Assembly: GCA_024638585.1 (NCBI GenBank)
Contig: JAHEKA010000193.1
Span: 1 to 5,458, forward strand
DNA: 5,458 bases
Direction: 5' to 3'
From: Rhodospirillales bacterium
GTDB lineage: Bacteria; Pseudomonadota; Alphaproteobacteria; SMXQ01
Position numbers and translations under genes: made by a program. This document shows positions 1-5,458 of the stretch, piece after piece; the stretch's first letter is position 1, and the number at the start of each line of letters is the position of its first letter. The notes beneath the pieces are model-generated. The model worked only from the letters and a program-made list of their open reading frames with translations, had not been told where the DNA came from and did no database searches.

Positions 1-2
1 CA

Positions 3-20
3 AACAGGCAGAATCCTGTT
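3..20. repeat. Short perfect inverted repeat near the left edge
   Basis: The sequence AACAGG, a six-base spacer, then CCTGTT forms a perfect 6-bp inverted repeat, followed on the plus strand by CTTTA. It could be a weak terminator hairpin of a gene left of the window, or an operator-like dyad upstream of the protease gene. The stem is short and the T-run is interrupted, so neither role is established. Confidence 0.25.
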
Positions 21-91
21 CTTTACCGGCCCGCAATAGTTAAGGTTGTAGGTTTCCAGGTGTGGAGCGGAAAATCAGCGGGACCGGACCA

Positions 92-733
92 ATGCGTTTG
101 CTTCTTCCAGGCATGGTGAAAGTCGCTCTCCTCGGCTTTGCCGTGGCGAGTGGTGCGCTTGCCGCCCCCGGGCAGCGCTATGACGTGCAGCGGAACGACA
201 CGAAGATACATGCGTCTCCCAGTGCCAAGGCGCGGGTCTTGGGCCGCCTCAATCGGGGCGATCGGGTCATCGAGTGGCGGCGAAAAGGGGCCTGGGTGGA
301 AATAAGCCCCATGGGCGTCGTGGGAAAAAACGGCTGGGTGCATATCTCCCGTCTGCGCTCCGAATCCTCGGAGATCGAGATCCAATCGGCACCCGACGGT
401 CATTTCTACGTCGACGCCACCGTCAATGGCGAAGCCATCCGTTTCATGGTGGACACAGGCGCCACCAACGTCGCGCTTACACGGGAAGACGCAAAGAAGA
501 TCGGCCTGAACCTTGCTGATCTCCGGTTCACCCGGCGCGTCAGGACCGCCAACGGCCTCACCCGCTCTGCGCCTATCGTCTTGGATGAAATCAGCATCGG
601 GCATTTGACCCTGCGCAAGGTGAGGGGCGGGGTCAACCAAGGCCAGATGCGCACGTCCCTGCTGGGAATGGCATTCCTTAAGCGTCTGCGCGGCTACGAG
701 GTGGTCGGCAACCGGCTCCTGCTGCGCTGGTGA
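92..733 (+). CDS. Exported SH3-domain / retropepsin-like aspartic protease (clan AA, TIGR02281-like)
   Basis: This gene encodes a predicted periplasmic or membrane-anchored protein of 213 residues from the ATG at 92. Residues 1-24 look like a signal peptide or anchor: Met-Arg, a hydrophobic stretch, then ALA-A as a plausible cleavage site. Residues about 30-88 resemble a bacterial SH3 domain (KIHASPS, VLGRLNRGDRV, GAWVEI and NGWVHISRL). Residues about 94-213 match the single-lobe retropepsin-like family. The catalytic motif DTGAT is at 121-125 after a hydrophobic strand, and the second hydrophobic-Gly motif SLLGMAFL is at 189-196. Such proteases carry one Asp per chain and are expected to act as homodimers. 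The substrate is unknown; the SH3 domain may target peptidoglycan or a protein partner. An in-frame GTG at 62 would add ten residues. I prefer 92 because it places Met-Arg directly before the hydrophobic core, but neither start has a strong Shine-Dalgarno sequence. The gene stands alone and converges on arfB. Confidence 0.85.
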   Translation: MRLLLPGMVKVALLGFAVASGALAAPGQRYDVQRNDTKIHASPSAKARVLGRLNRGDRVIEWRRKGAWVEISPMGVVGKNGWVHISRLRSESSEIEIQSAPDGHFYVDATVNGEAIRFMVDTGATNVALTREDAKKIGLNLADLRFTRRVRTANGLTRSAPIVLDEISIGHLTLRKVRGGVNQGQMRTSLLGMAFLKRLRGYEVVGNRLLLRW

Positions 734-763
734 TTTCCTCCCCGCGCCCGGCCCCGGACGGGC

Positions 764-1186
764 CTAATCGGACGGGGCGACCTTGCCGCGGGTCTTTTTG
801 ATCCGGCTCCTCCGACGCTTGCTTTCGCCGCGGCGCCTGATCGCCGCCTTGGACGGTTTGGTCGCGCGCCGGACGGCGGGTGGTGTCGCCGCCCTGGCGA
901 TCAATGCAATCAACCGTTCTAATGCATCGCGGCGGTTTTGCTCCTGGGTCCGGAAGCGGTTGGCGGTAATAACGATCACGCCGTCCCGGGTCATGCGTCG
1001 CCCCGCCAGCCGATTCAATCGCAAAAAGACCGCGTTGGACAGTCCCGGGCTTTTTCGAGCGTTGAATCTCAGCTGCACGGCGGATTCCGTCTTATTCACC
1101 TTCTGGCCACCGGGACCAGGTGCGCGGATGAATTGTTCCTCGATCTCGTTTTCGTCGAGGGTGATGGAGGGTGTTATTTTGATCAT
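764..1186 (-). CDS. arfB: Alternative ribosome-rescue factor ArfB (codon-independent peptidyl-tRNA hydrolase)
   Basis: ArfB (YaeJ) rescues ribosomes stalled on mRNAs without a stop codon: its tail enters the empty mRNA channel and its GGQ loop hydrolyses peptidyl-tRNA. The product is 140 residues, the same length as the E. coli protein as I recall it. The RF-1-type domain spans about residues 3-100 and contains RAPGPGGQKVNKT, with the catalytic GGQ at 26-28. Further family blocks are AVQLRF (36-41), GVIVI (69-73) and RTQEQNRRDAL (79-89). Residues about 105-136 form a strongly basic tail ending in RGKV, as expected for the mRNA-channel-binding extension. The tail and the absence of a codon-recognition domain separate it from RF1 and RF2. 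Its gene lies 73 bases downstream of the lapA-like gene on the same strand and may be co-transcribed. Its 3' end is 30 bases from the convergent protease gene. No strong Shine-Dalgarno sequence is visible; a GGCAGGG lies about 10 bases before the ATG. Confidence 0.93.
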   Translation of the reverse strand: MIKITPSITLDENEIEEQFIRAPGPGGQKVNKTESAVQLRFNARKSPGLSNAVFLRLNRLAGRRMTRDGVIVITANRFRTQEQNRRDALERLIALIARAATPPAVRRATKPSKAAIRRRGESKRRRSRIKKTRGKVAPSD

Positions 1187-1259
1187 GGCGGAAATGACCC
1201 TGCCGGAAGAGAGCGAGCCTTGAAGCGACCTCGACTTCTCCGGTTAGGGACCAAACCCG

Positions 1260-1478
1260 TTACGGCTCGTCGCGAGGCAATGCAGGTTTATGCCAATGGC
1301 TGAAGAGCCAGCCGCAGACCGCCCCGGCGGCAAACACAAGGAACAGAAGAATGGCTCTCGGTAGTTTCAGGGTCCATAACAGAAAAGTGACCTCGATGAC
1401 GGCCACGTTCTGAATGGTGAAGATCACGACCAGTCCTAGGACGGTCATTGCTGCCCAAAATCGGATGGTCCGAGCCAT
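1260..1478 (-). CDS. Small LapA-domain (DUF1049) inner-membrane protein
   Basis: This is a 72-residue integral membrane protein. It has two hydrophobic segments, at about residues 8-25 and 41-62, separated by a short loop, with a basic N-terminus (ARTIR) and a polar C-terminus. The segment FTIQNVAVIEVTFLLW (20-35), followed by a LP-x-A-hydrophobic stretch and a Gly-rich second helix (AAGAVCGWLFS), is the DUF1049 pattern found in LapA. LapA works with LapB in controlling lipopolysaccharide synthesis in E. coli. This protein stops soon after the second helix and lacks the longer cytoplasmic coil of E. coli LapA, and no lapB-like TPR gene is adjacent, so a LapA role is not proven. The start is well supported: AAGGAGA lies five bases before the ATG. 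arfB follows 73 bases downstream. Confidence 0.82.
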   Translation of the reverse strand: MARTIRFWAAMTVLGLVVIFTIQNVAVIEVTFLLWTLKLPRAILLFLVFAAGAVCGWLFSHWHKPALPRDEP

Positions 1479-1484
1479 GGCTCT

Positions 1485-1510
1485 CTCCTTTTTCGTGCCT
1501 ATGAAAGGAG
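1485..1510 (-). promoter_or_regulatory. Ribosome binding site of the lapA-like gene with a facing anti-Shine-Dalgarno repeat
   Basis: On the minus strand the leader reads CTCCTTT, 12 spacer bases, then AAAGGAG. The second arm is the Shine-Dalgarno sequence five to six bases before the start codon. The two 7-base arms are perfectly complementary and could form a hairpin hiding the ribosome binding site, if the transcript starts far enough upstream to include both arms. The Shine-Dalgarno element itself is clear; the hairpin role is speculative. Confidence 0.4.
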
Positions 1511-1536
1511 TTTACGTGCGCCCGGTGGGGTGTCCA
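1509..1536 (-). promoter_or_regulatory. Candidate sigma-70-type promoter for the lapA-like gene
   Basis: On the minus strand TGGACA (five of six matches to TTGACA, positions 1536-1531) is separated by 16 bases from TAAACT (four of six matches to TATAAT, 1514-1509). The predicted start of transcription is near 1502, about 24 bases before the start codon. It lies in the spacer between the ubiD-type gene and the lapA-like gene, where a promoter is expected. The match was made by eye with no statistical score. Confidence 0.35.
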
Positions 1537-1585
1537 ACACGGACGGTAACGCCTTCCCTGTTTCAAGGGCGGCTATCGGGGGGCC

Positions 1586-1603
1586 GCCGGGCGGAGGCCC
1601 GGC
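1586..1603 (-). terminator. Stable GC hairpin after the UbiD-type gene (possible terminator)
   Basis: A perfect 7-bp stem, GCCGGGC paired with GCCCGGC, encloses a four-base loop. It starts 20 bases after the stop codon of the UbiD-family gene. This is the natural place for the operon's terminator or a 3'-end stabilising hairpin. There is no T-tract on either side, so it is not a canonical intrinsic terminator. Confidence 0.4.
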
Positions 1604-1622
1604 ATCGATCCGTTCGCGCGCC

Positions 1623-3206
1623 TTACCGGCCGGTCTTGGCCAGGGAATGGACCCAACCCTTGCCGGTCATGTAGCCCTTGGCCTTGGCGATCTCGTCGTC
1701 GGTAAAGAACTTGTCGAGATGCACCTTGTCCACAGGATAGATCGGGCGCAGGAAATCGCTCTCATATCCGTAGGGTACGGTGGCGTCGATGCCCATGCCG
1801 CCCTCGAACACCGTGTTGGCGGCGGTCCACTGCTGGTCGCCCGCGGTCATGCGTTCGGCCGGCATGAAGGTCTGGCCGATGCCGCCGGGGATCGGGTTGA
1901 GGATGTCGGTCTGCGGGTTGACCCGGGTGGTCAGGTTCCAGATCACGTCTTCCATGTCGTAGATATCGGTGTCCTCGCTCATGGCGATGACCAGGCGCGC
2001 GCCCTGGGAACAGGACAGGATGGCGGACAGGAAGTTGCGCTGCCAGCCTTCCTCGATCTTGTTGCGCTTCTTGACCTGGATGATGGCGCCGCCCCAATCG
2101 CACATGGGGTAGGGGATGTTGACGTCCTGGATGATGCCGGGCTGCAGGCGCTCGCAAAGCTCGAAGATCGCCGCCTCGCGCACCGTGGTTTCGATGGTGT
2201 GGCAATCAAGGGTATGGACCCCCAAGGGGAAGACGATCGGTTTCGATTCCGGCTTGCGCATGGTGACGGCGGAGACATGGAAGGTCGGCGCCTTGTAGGC
2301 CTTGCCCATGTAGCCCGCCCATTCCGGGTGAAAGTGGAAGCGCCCCTGGATGTCGGCATCCTCCGCTTCCTTGGTCTCATAGCGGCGATCGCGGGGATGG
2401 AGGTGTCCTTCCAGCACGATTTCCGCATCGGCCAAGGACATGGCGTCGACGGTGCGCGCCTTGACCATGCGCACGGGCTCGTTCTGCAGACGACCGGCGA
2501 CGCCCAGCTCGTCGCAGCCCTGGGGCAGCACGGCATAATCGAATCCGGCGCCGGCCAGCATGTTGGGCCCGTAAGGGATGCCGAAATTCAGCGTCAGCGG
2601 GATCGGTTCGTCGTCGCGGTAATGCGCCATTTCCGTCTGCCAGGCATGGGAACCGGGCGCGATCTGGAAGGTGCCGACATTGCCCCAGCGGAAGTTGCAG
2701 CGGTTGTATCCGACATCGGTGCCGCCATTGAAATAGTCTCCGGTCAGCAACCGCTGGCCGGAACCCACGGTCAATTCCGGTTCGTGGTCGGTGTGGCGGA
2801 TCGGCACGATGTGCTCGTTCACGTCGTTGGGCTTTTCGATGACGTGTTCCTGGGACGGTGCCTCGCTCTGGTCGATCTCCACCGGCGGCAGCGGATTGCG
2901 GAACGCGGCGGCGATGGTCCGGGTGCGTTCGGCCCCGTCCTTCCAGCCGTAAAGCTTGTGCATGATGCCGTAGTCGCCGAACAGGTTGGTGATCGCCCGG
3001 TGGTTCGGCTTGCCGACGACGTTGTTGAAGAGCAACGGGCAGCTGCCGTCGAGATGCTTTTGGATGCCGGTGATTTCGAGGTCCGGATCGACCGGCTTGT
3101 CGATCTCGACGATGTCGCCTTCTTCGCGCAAGAAGTCGATGGTGGCGCGAAGGTCCCTGAGCGCTTCGGTCCGGGGGTTCCCGCCGCTGTTGCTGCCTGT
3201 TGTCAT
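1623..3206 (-). CDS. UbiD-family prenylated-FMN-dependent decarboxylase, candidate aroyl-CoA (phthaloyl-CoA-like) decarboxylase
   Basis: UbiD enzymes are cytoplasmic, bind prenylated FMN and a divalent metal, and reversibly (de)carboxylate aromatic or alpha,beta-unsaturated acids. The 527-residue product fits the family (about 490-540). An N-terminal helix (DLRATIDFLREEGDIVEI, 18-35) leads into the catalytic core. Residues matching the metal/flavin set can be aligned: N168 and R173 in NRCNFR, H188 in PGSH, and E233 in DELGVAG. AEIVLEG (261-267) and DVIWNLTTRVNP (420-431) are typical UbiD blocks. The usual EGPFGEYTGY region instead reads QGRF, then HFHP, then EWAGY (287-299), so E295 is kept but the first Glu is Gln. 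The start is supported by AAGGGG six bases before the ATG. The gene lies 48 bases after two coupled CoA-transferase genes, which suggests an acyl-CoA substrate. No ubiX is visible. Ubiquinone-pathway UbiD is less likely given this context and the altered motif. The family call is firm; the substrate is inferred. Confidence 0.88.
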   Translation of the reverse strand: MTTGSNSGGNPRTEALRDLRATIDFLREEGDIVEIDKPVDPDLEITGIQKHLDGSCPLLFNNVVGKPNHRAITNLFGDYGIMHKLYGWKDGAERTRTIAAAFRNPLPPVEIDQSEAPSQEHVIEKPNDVNEHIVPIRHTDHEPELTVGSGQRLLTGDYFNGGTDVGYNRCNFRWGNVGTFQIAPGSHAWQTEMAHYRDDEPIPLTLNFGIPYGPNMLAGAGFDYAVLPQGCDELGVAGRLQNEPVRMVKARTVDAMSLADAEIVLEGHLHPRDRRYETKEAEDADIQGRFHFHPEWAGYMGKAYKAPTFHVSAVTMRKPESKPIVFPLGVHTLDCHTIETTVREAAIFELCERLQPGIIQDVNIPYPMCDWGGAIIQVKKRNKIEEGWQRNFLSAILSCSQGARLVIAMSEDTDIYDMEDVIWNLTTRVNPQTDILNPIPGGIGQTFMPAERMTAGDQQWTAANTVFEGGMGIDATVPYGYESDFLRPIYPVDKVHLDKFFTDDEIAKAKGYMTGKGWVHSLAKTGR

Positions 3207-3227
3207 GTCATTCCCCTTGAATAGAGT

Positions 3228-3237
3228 CGTAATTACG
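3228..3237. repeat. 10-bp perfect palindrome between the CoA-transferase and UbiD-type genes
   Basis: CGTAATTACG is a perfect palindrome in the AT-richest part of the 48-base spacer, just upstream of the UbiD-type gene's ribosome binding site. It could be a small operator half or chance; no promoter-like element accompanies it convincingly. Confidence 0.2.
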
Positions 3238-3254
3238 TTTTGAGTGGCGCCGGG

Positions 3255-4472
3255 TTATAGCACGCCGTTCTGTTCCAGTTCCTCGTACTCTTCCTGGCTG
3301 AGGCCGAGGAATTCCTTAAGGACGATTTCGTTGTCTTGGCCCAGCACCGGGGCCGGGGCGACGACGTCGCCGGGTTGGCGCGACAGGTCGAAGCCGGGAA
3401 AGTAATGCGCTTGCGTGTCGATCTCGGGATGCTTGCGCACCCGCCAGGTCTTGCGGTGACTGAGCTGCGGGTCGGTGAAAAGATCGGCGCAGGTGTTGAC
3501 GGGGTAAGCCCGCACGCCAATGGCCTGGAGCGTCACCGCAATCTGTTCCGCGGACCTGGTTTCGGTCCAGGCGCCGATCATCTCGTCAAGCGCGGCGGCG
3601 TTCTCGCGCCGGGCGCGGGCGTGGCTGAAGCGCGGATCACTGGCCCATTCCGGATGGCCCGCGGCCTTGGCCAAGGCGCTGAACTCACCGTCTTCCCAGC
3701 ACGACACCGCAACCCATTCGTCATTTTTGCAGGGGTAGGCGTTATGGGGGGTGGCAATCGGATCGGCGTTGGTGTCGCGGTCGATCACCTTGCCGTTGAC
3801 GTGATAGTCCAGCAGAGGGCCGGCCAGATAGAACGCCCCGCATTCGTACTGCGAGACATCGATATGGCAGCCTTTGCCGGTGCGCCGGCGCTTGTCCAGC
3901 GCCGCCAGGATCAGCGGCGCGCCGATCAATGCCGCGACGAAATCGATATAGGGCCCATAGAGAAGTTGAGGCGAGCCGTCGGCACCTCCGGTCAGCCCGC
4001 AGAACCCGGCCAGGGCCGAAAGCTGGGAGCCGAAGCCGCCGGTGGCGGCCCGGGGTCCGGTCTGGCCCATGTTGCAGGTCGACATGAAGATCAAGCCGGG
4101 ATTCGTTTTCTTGAGATCCTCGTAGCCGAGGCCGAGACGGTCGATCACGCCGACGCGCATGTTTTCCACCAGCACGTCGGCCCAATCCGCGAGCTTGTGG
4201 GCAAGCTCCAGCCCGCCGGGCTTTTTGACATCCAGCGTGATCGCATATTTGGAATCGTTGAAATAGGAGAAACAGCCCGAACGGTTGACCCCCTTCACGC
4301 CGTCCCGGTAGGGCGGATATTGCAGGCGAAAGCCGTCGGGTCTTTCCCGCGATTCGATATGGATCACGGTGGCCCCGTAATTGGCCAGCACCTTGCCGAT
4401 CCATGGACCGGCGGCGTAACCGCCCACCTCGATCACCTTGAGGCCTTTCAGCACCTGAGGCAGGGCGGTCAT
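3255..4472 (-). CDS. Class III (CaiB/BaiF) CoA-transferase, catalytic subunit
   Basis: Family III CoA-transferases move CoA between carboxylic acids through mixed-anhydride and aspartyl-CoA intermediates, usually as interlocked dimers. The complete 405-residue product has the family's usual length. Visible blocks are the N-terminal LKGLKVIEVGGYAAGPW (8-24), VLANYGATVIHIE (28-40), NDSKYAITLDVKKPGG (72-87), ADVLVENMRVGVIDRLGLGY (98-117), NPGLIFMS (124-131), and GQTGP (136-140). The catalytic Asp is D177 in GPYIDFVAAL, aligning with Asp169 of formyl-CoA transferase, and is followed by GKGCHIDVS (199-207). The ATG overlaps the stop of the upstream CoA-transferase gene (ATGA), so the two are probably translationally coupled and form a heteromer. 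The UbiD-family gene follows after 48 bases. The CoA donor and acceptor cannot be read from sequence; an aromatic acid such as phthalate, with succinyl-CoA as donor, is a context-based guess. Confidence 0.92.
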   Translation of the reverse strand: MTALPQVLKGLKVIEVGGYAAGPWIGKVLANYGATVIHIESRERPDGFRLQYPPYRDGVKGVNRSGCFSYFNDSKYAITLDVKKPGGLELAHKLADWADVLVENMRVGVIDRLGLGYEDLKKTNPGLIFMSTCNMGQTGPRAATGGFGSQLSALAGFCGLTGGADGSPQLLYGPYIDFVAALIGAPLILAALDKRRRTGKGCHIDVSQYECGAFYLAGPLLDYHVNGKVIDRDTNADPIATPHNAYPCKNDEWVAVSCWEDGEFSALAKAAGHPEWASDPRFSHARARRENAAALDEMIGAWTETRSAEQIAVTLQAIGVRAYPVNTCADLFTDPQLSHRKTWRVRKHPEIDTQAHYFPGFDLSRQPGDVVAPAPVLGQDNEIVLKEFLGLSQEEYEELEQNGVL

Positions 4473-5458
4473 GGCGCTTCCACGGCTTGGGCGGTGATCA
4501 GTTCGGCGATCTCATCGGCGCCGAACCCGAATTCCGACAAGACCTCGCGGCTGTGCTGGCCGGGTTCGGGCACCGGGCGTGTCACGGGCAACCGCGCGCC
4601 GTCGACCAACGCAAAGCCGCCACAATGGCGTTCGGTGCCGCCGCCCGGGGCGGGCAGGTCGACCCAGAAACCACGGGCGTCCAGTTGCGGATCCTGGGCG
4701 ATGTCGGCCACGTTGTTGACCGGATAGCCCAGCATCTCCCGCTCGAAGGTCTGGCGCAGGAATTCCGCCTTGGGCACGGTCAGGAAGAAGGCGGAGATGG
4801 GCCTTTCCATCGCGTCCACTTCCGCCTGGGTGGCCTGCGTCGGATCGAATGTGGCCCAGTCGATCTCCGCGAGGGGGCCGAGATCTGCGCCCGCATCCCT
4901 CATCCATGCGACCAAGCCTTCGTTGGTTCGCCGGCCGGCAACGCCGCCATAGATGATGAAGTTCACATAACCGTCCTGGCACGGCCAGAACACGCGGTAA
5001 TTGGCACCATGGACCGAACGCCCGGTCATGAAGGCCCCGGCCCGGAGCGGGTTGACGCCGATCAGGTCCCAGGACGCGGGCGCATGGGCGATCGATGCAA
5101 TCACCGCGGCCTGTGCGGAGACGTCGACATGCTGGCCGAGACCGGACACGGCCCTGGCCGTCAGCGCCATCATGGCGCCCACTGCGGCCTGGCTCGCCGC
5201 CCAGGGATTCGACTGCGGGGCGGTGACGCGAAGCGGCTGGCCGTCGGGTTCGCCGGCCAGGGACATGGCGCCGCCCGCGGCCATCAATTCGATGTCAGAC
5301 GCCTGCCATTGGGCCCGGGGGCCGGTGCGCCCGAAGGGTGTGATGGAGACGTGGATCAGGCGGGGATTGGCGGCCTGCAATTCATCGGGATCGAAGAAGG
5401 CGCAGAGGTCGGTACCGGGCTGGGCGGTTTCCAACAGGATGTCGGCTTCCGCCGCCAG
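4469..5458 (-). CDS. Class III (CaiB/BaiF) CoA-transferase, partial; probable non-catalytic partner subunit
   Basis: The reading frame is open to the right edge, so the N-terminus (about 80-100 residues by comparison with the neighbour) lies outside the window. Apparent internal starts such as the TTG at 5434 are not real starts, because family sequence (AEADILLE) continues upstream of it. The visible 329 residues include NPRLIHVSITPFGRTGP (about 31-47, numbered from the edge), the helix after the active site with LGQHVDVSAQ, and a C-terminal GQHSREVLSEFGF. Aligned without gaps to the downstream gene, from DFVAAL to the HIDVS/HVDVS motif, the catalytic Asp position is Asn (residue 84, AAT, at 5207-5209). 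The protein is therefore probably not catalytic alone. As I recall it, benzylsuccinate CoA-transferase BbsEF likewise pairs a subunit lacking the Asp with a catalytic one. The stop overlaps the next gene's start by four bases, which supports a two-subunit enzyme. Confidence 0.88.
   Translation of the reverse strand: MAAEADILLETAQPGTDLCAFFDPDELQAANPRLIHVSITPFGRTGPRAQWQASDIELMAAGGAMSLAGEPDGQPLRVTAPQSNPWAASQAAVGAMMALTARAVSGLGQHVDVSAQAAVIASIAHAPASWDLIGVNPLRAGAFMTGRSVHGANYRVFWPCQDGYVNFIIYGGVAGRRTNEGLVAWMRDAGADLGPLAEIDWATFDPTQATQAEVDAMERPISAFFLTVPKAEFLRQTFEREMLGYPVNNVADIAQDPQLDARGFWVDLPAPGGGTERHCGGFALVDGARLPVTRPVPEPGQHSREVLSEFGFGADEIAELITAQAVEAP

Noticed and set aside
22..51. Possible promoter upstream of the protease gene (TTTACC with a TTGTAG-like -10)
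   Set aside because: The -10 match is poor and the better TAAGGT hexamer is only 13 bases from the -35 candidate, so there is no convincing promoter.
23..640. A 205-codon open frame on the minus strand opposite the protease gene
   Set aside because: The plus-strand frame has a signal peptide, SH3 domain and DTGAT/LLGM motifs; the minus-strand frame has no family character.
746..763. Short inverted repeat (GCCCG, 8-base loop, CGGGC) between the convergent protease and arfB genes, overlapping an 8-base direct repeat (755-762 and 769-776)
   Set aside because: The stem is only 5 bp, there is no T-run on either strand and the DNA is very GC-rich, so this is likely chance rather than a shared terminator.
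2660..2690. Apparent loss of the UbiD catalytic Arg when NVGTFQ is aligned to the family's N-x4-R motif
   Set aside because: The nearby NRCNFR (N168, R173) fits the N-x4-R pattern and gives the expected distance to the PGSH histidine, so the Arg is probably retained.
1530..3224. A 564-codon open frame on the plus strand, antisense to the UbiD-family gene
   Set aside because: It mirrors the UbiD gene almost completely, and its translation (rich in G, A, D, V, H and R) matches no family. It is the expected by-product of GC-rich third positions in the real gene.
3336..4727. A 463-codon open frame on the plus strand across both CoA-transferase genes
   Set aside because: It is antisense to two clear CaiB/BaiF genes, crosses their junction and has no recognisable domain. 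It is a shadow of GC-biased codon use.
5432..5434. TTG codon as the start of the upstream CoA-transferase
   Set aside because: The frame stays open to the window edge with family-like sequence upstream, and the N-terminal blocks of the family are missing, so the gene is truncated by the window rather than starting here.

Overview
The window is GC-rich DNA with strong third-position GC bias, which leaves long antisense reading frames open. The small proteins encoded here (a clan AA retropepsin-like protease ending in DTGAT...LLGM, a short LapA-type membrane protein and an ArfB rescue factor) suggest an alphaproteobacterium, possibly of the Rhodospirillales. That placement is inferred from protein character and composition, not from a marker gene.

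Layout. Positions 1-91 are upstream sequence with one small inverted repeat. A single plus-strand gene (92-733, or from 62) encodes an exported SH3-plus-aspartic-protease protein. It converges, with a 30-base gap, on two minus-strand housekeeping-type genes: arfB (764-1186) and, upstream of it, a LapA-domain membrane protein (1260-1478). The latter has its own plausible promoter and a strong ribosome binding site. A 144-base spacer holds that promoter and a very stable hairpin. Beyond it is a second minus-strand unit that enters from the right edge. In transcription order it contains a partial class III CoA-transferase (4469 to beyond 5458), a complete class III CoA-transferase (3255-4472, ATGA overlap with the first) and a UbiD-family decarboxylase (1623-3206, 48 bases further on).

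How the genes may work together. Two adjacent, translationally coupled class III CoA-transferase genes followed by a UbiD-type enzyme are the arrangement expected for a pathway that first makes a CoA thioester of a carboxylic acid and then removes a carboxylate from it. The closest precedent I know is anaerobic o-phthalate degradation (succinyl-CoA:phthalate CoA-transferase plus phthaloyl-CoA decarboxylase). The substrate here cannot be read from the sequence. Two details support a specialised module. The downstream CoA-transferase keeps the catalytic aspartate (D177), while the upstream one has asparagine at the aligned position, which suggests a heteromer with one catalytic and one structural subunit. 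The UbiD protein keeps the family's N/R/H/E metal and flavin residues, but the usual EGPFGE segment of the active site is rewritten. No UbiX prenyltransferase, transporter or regulator lies inside the window.
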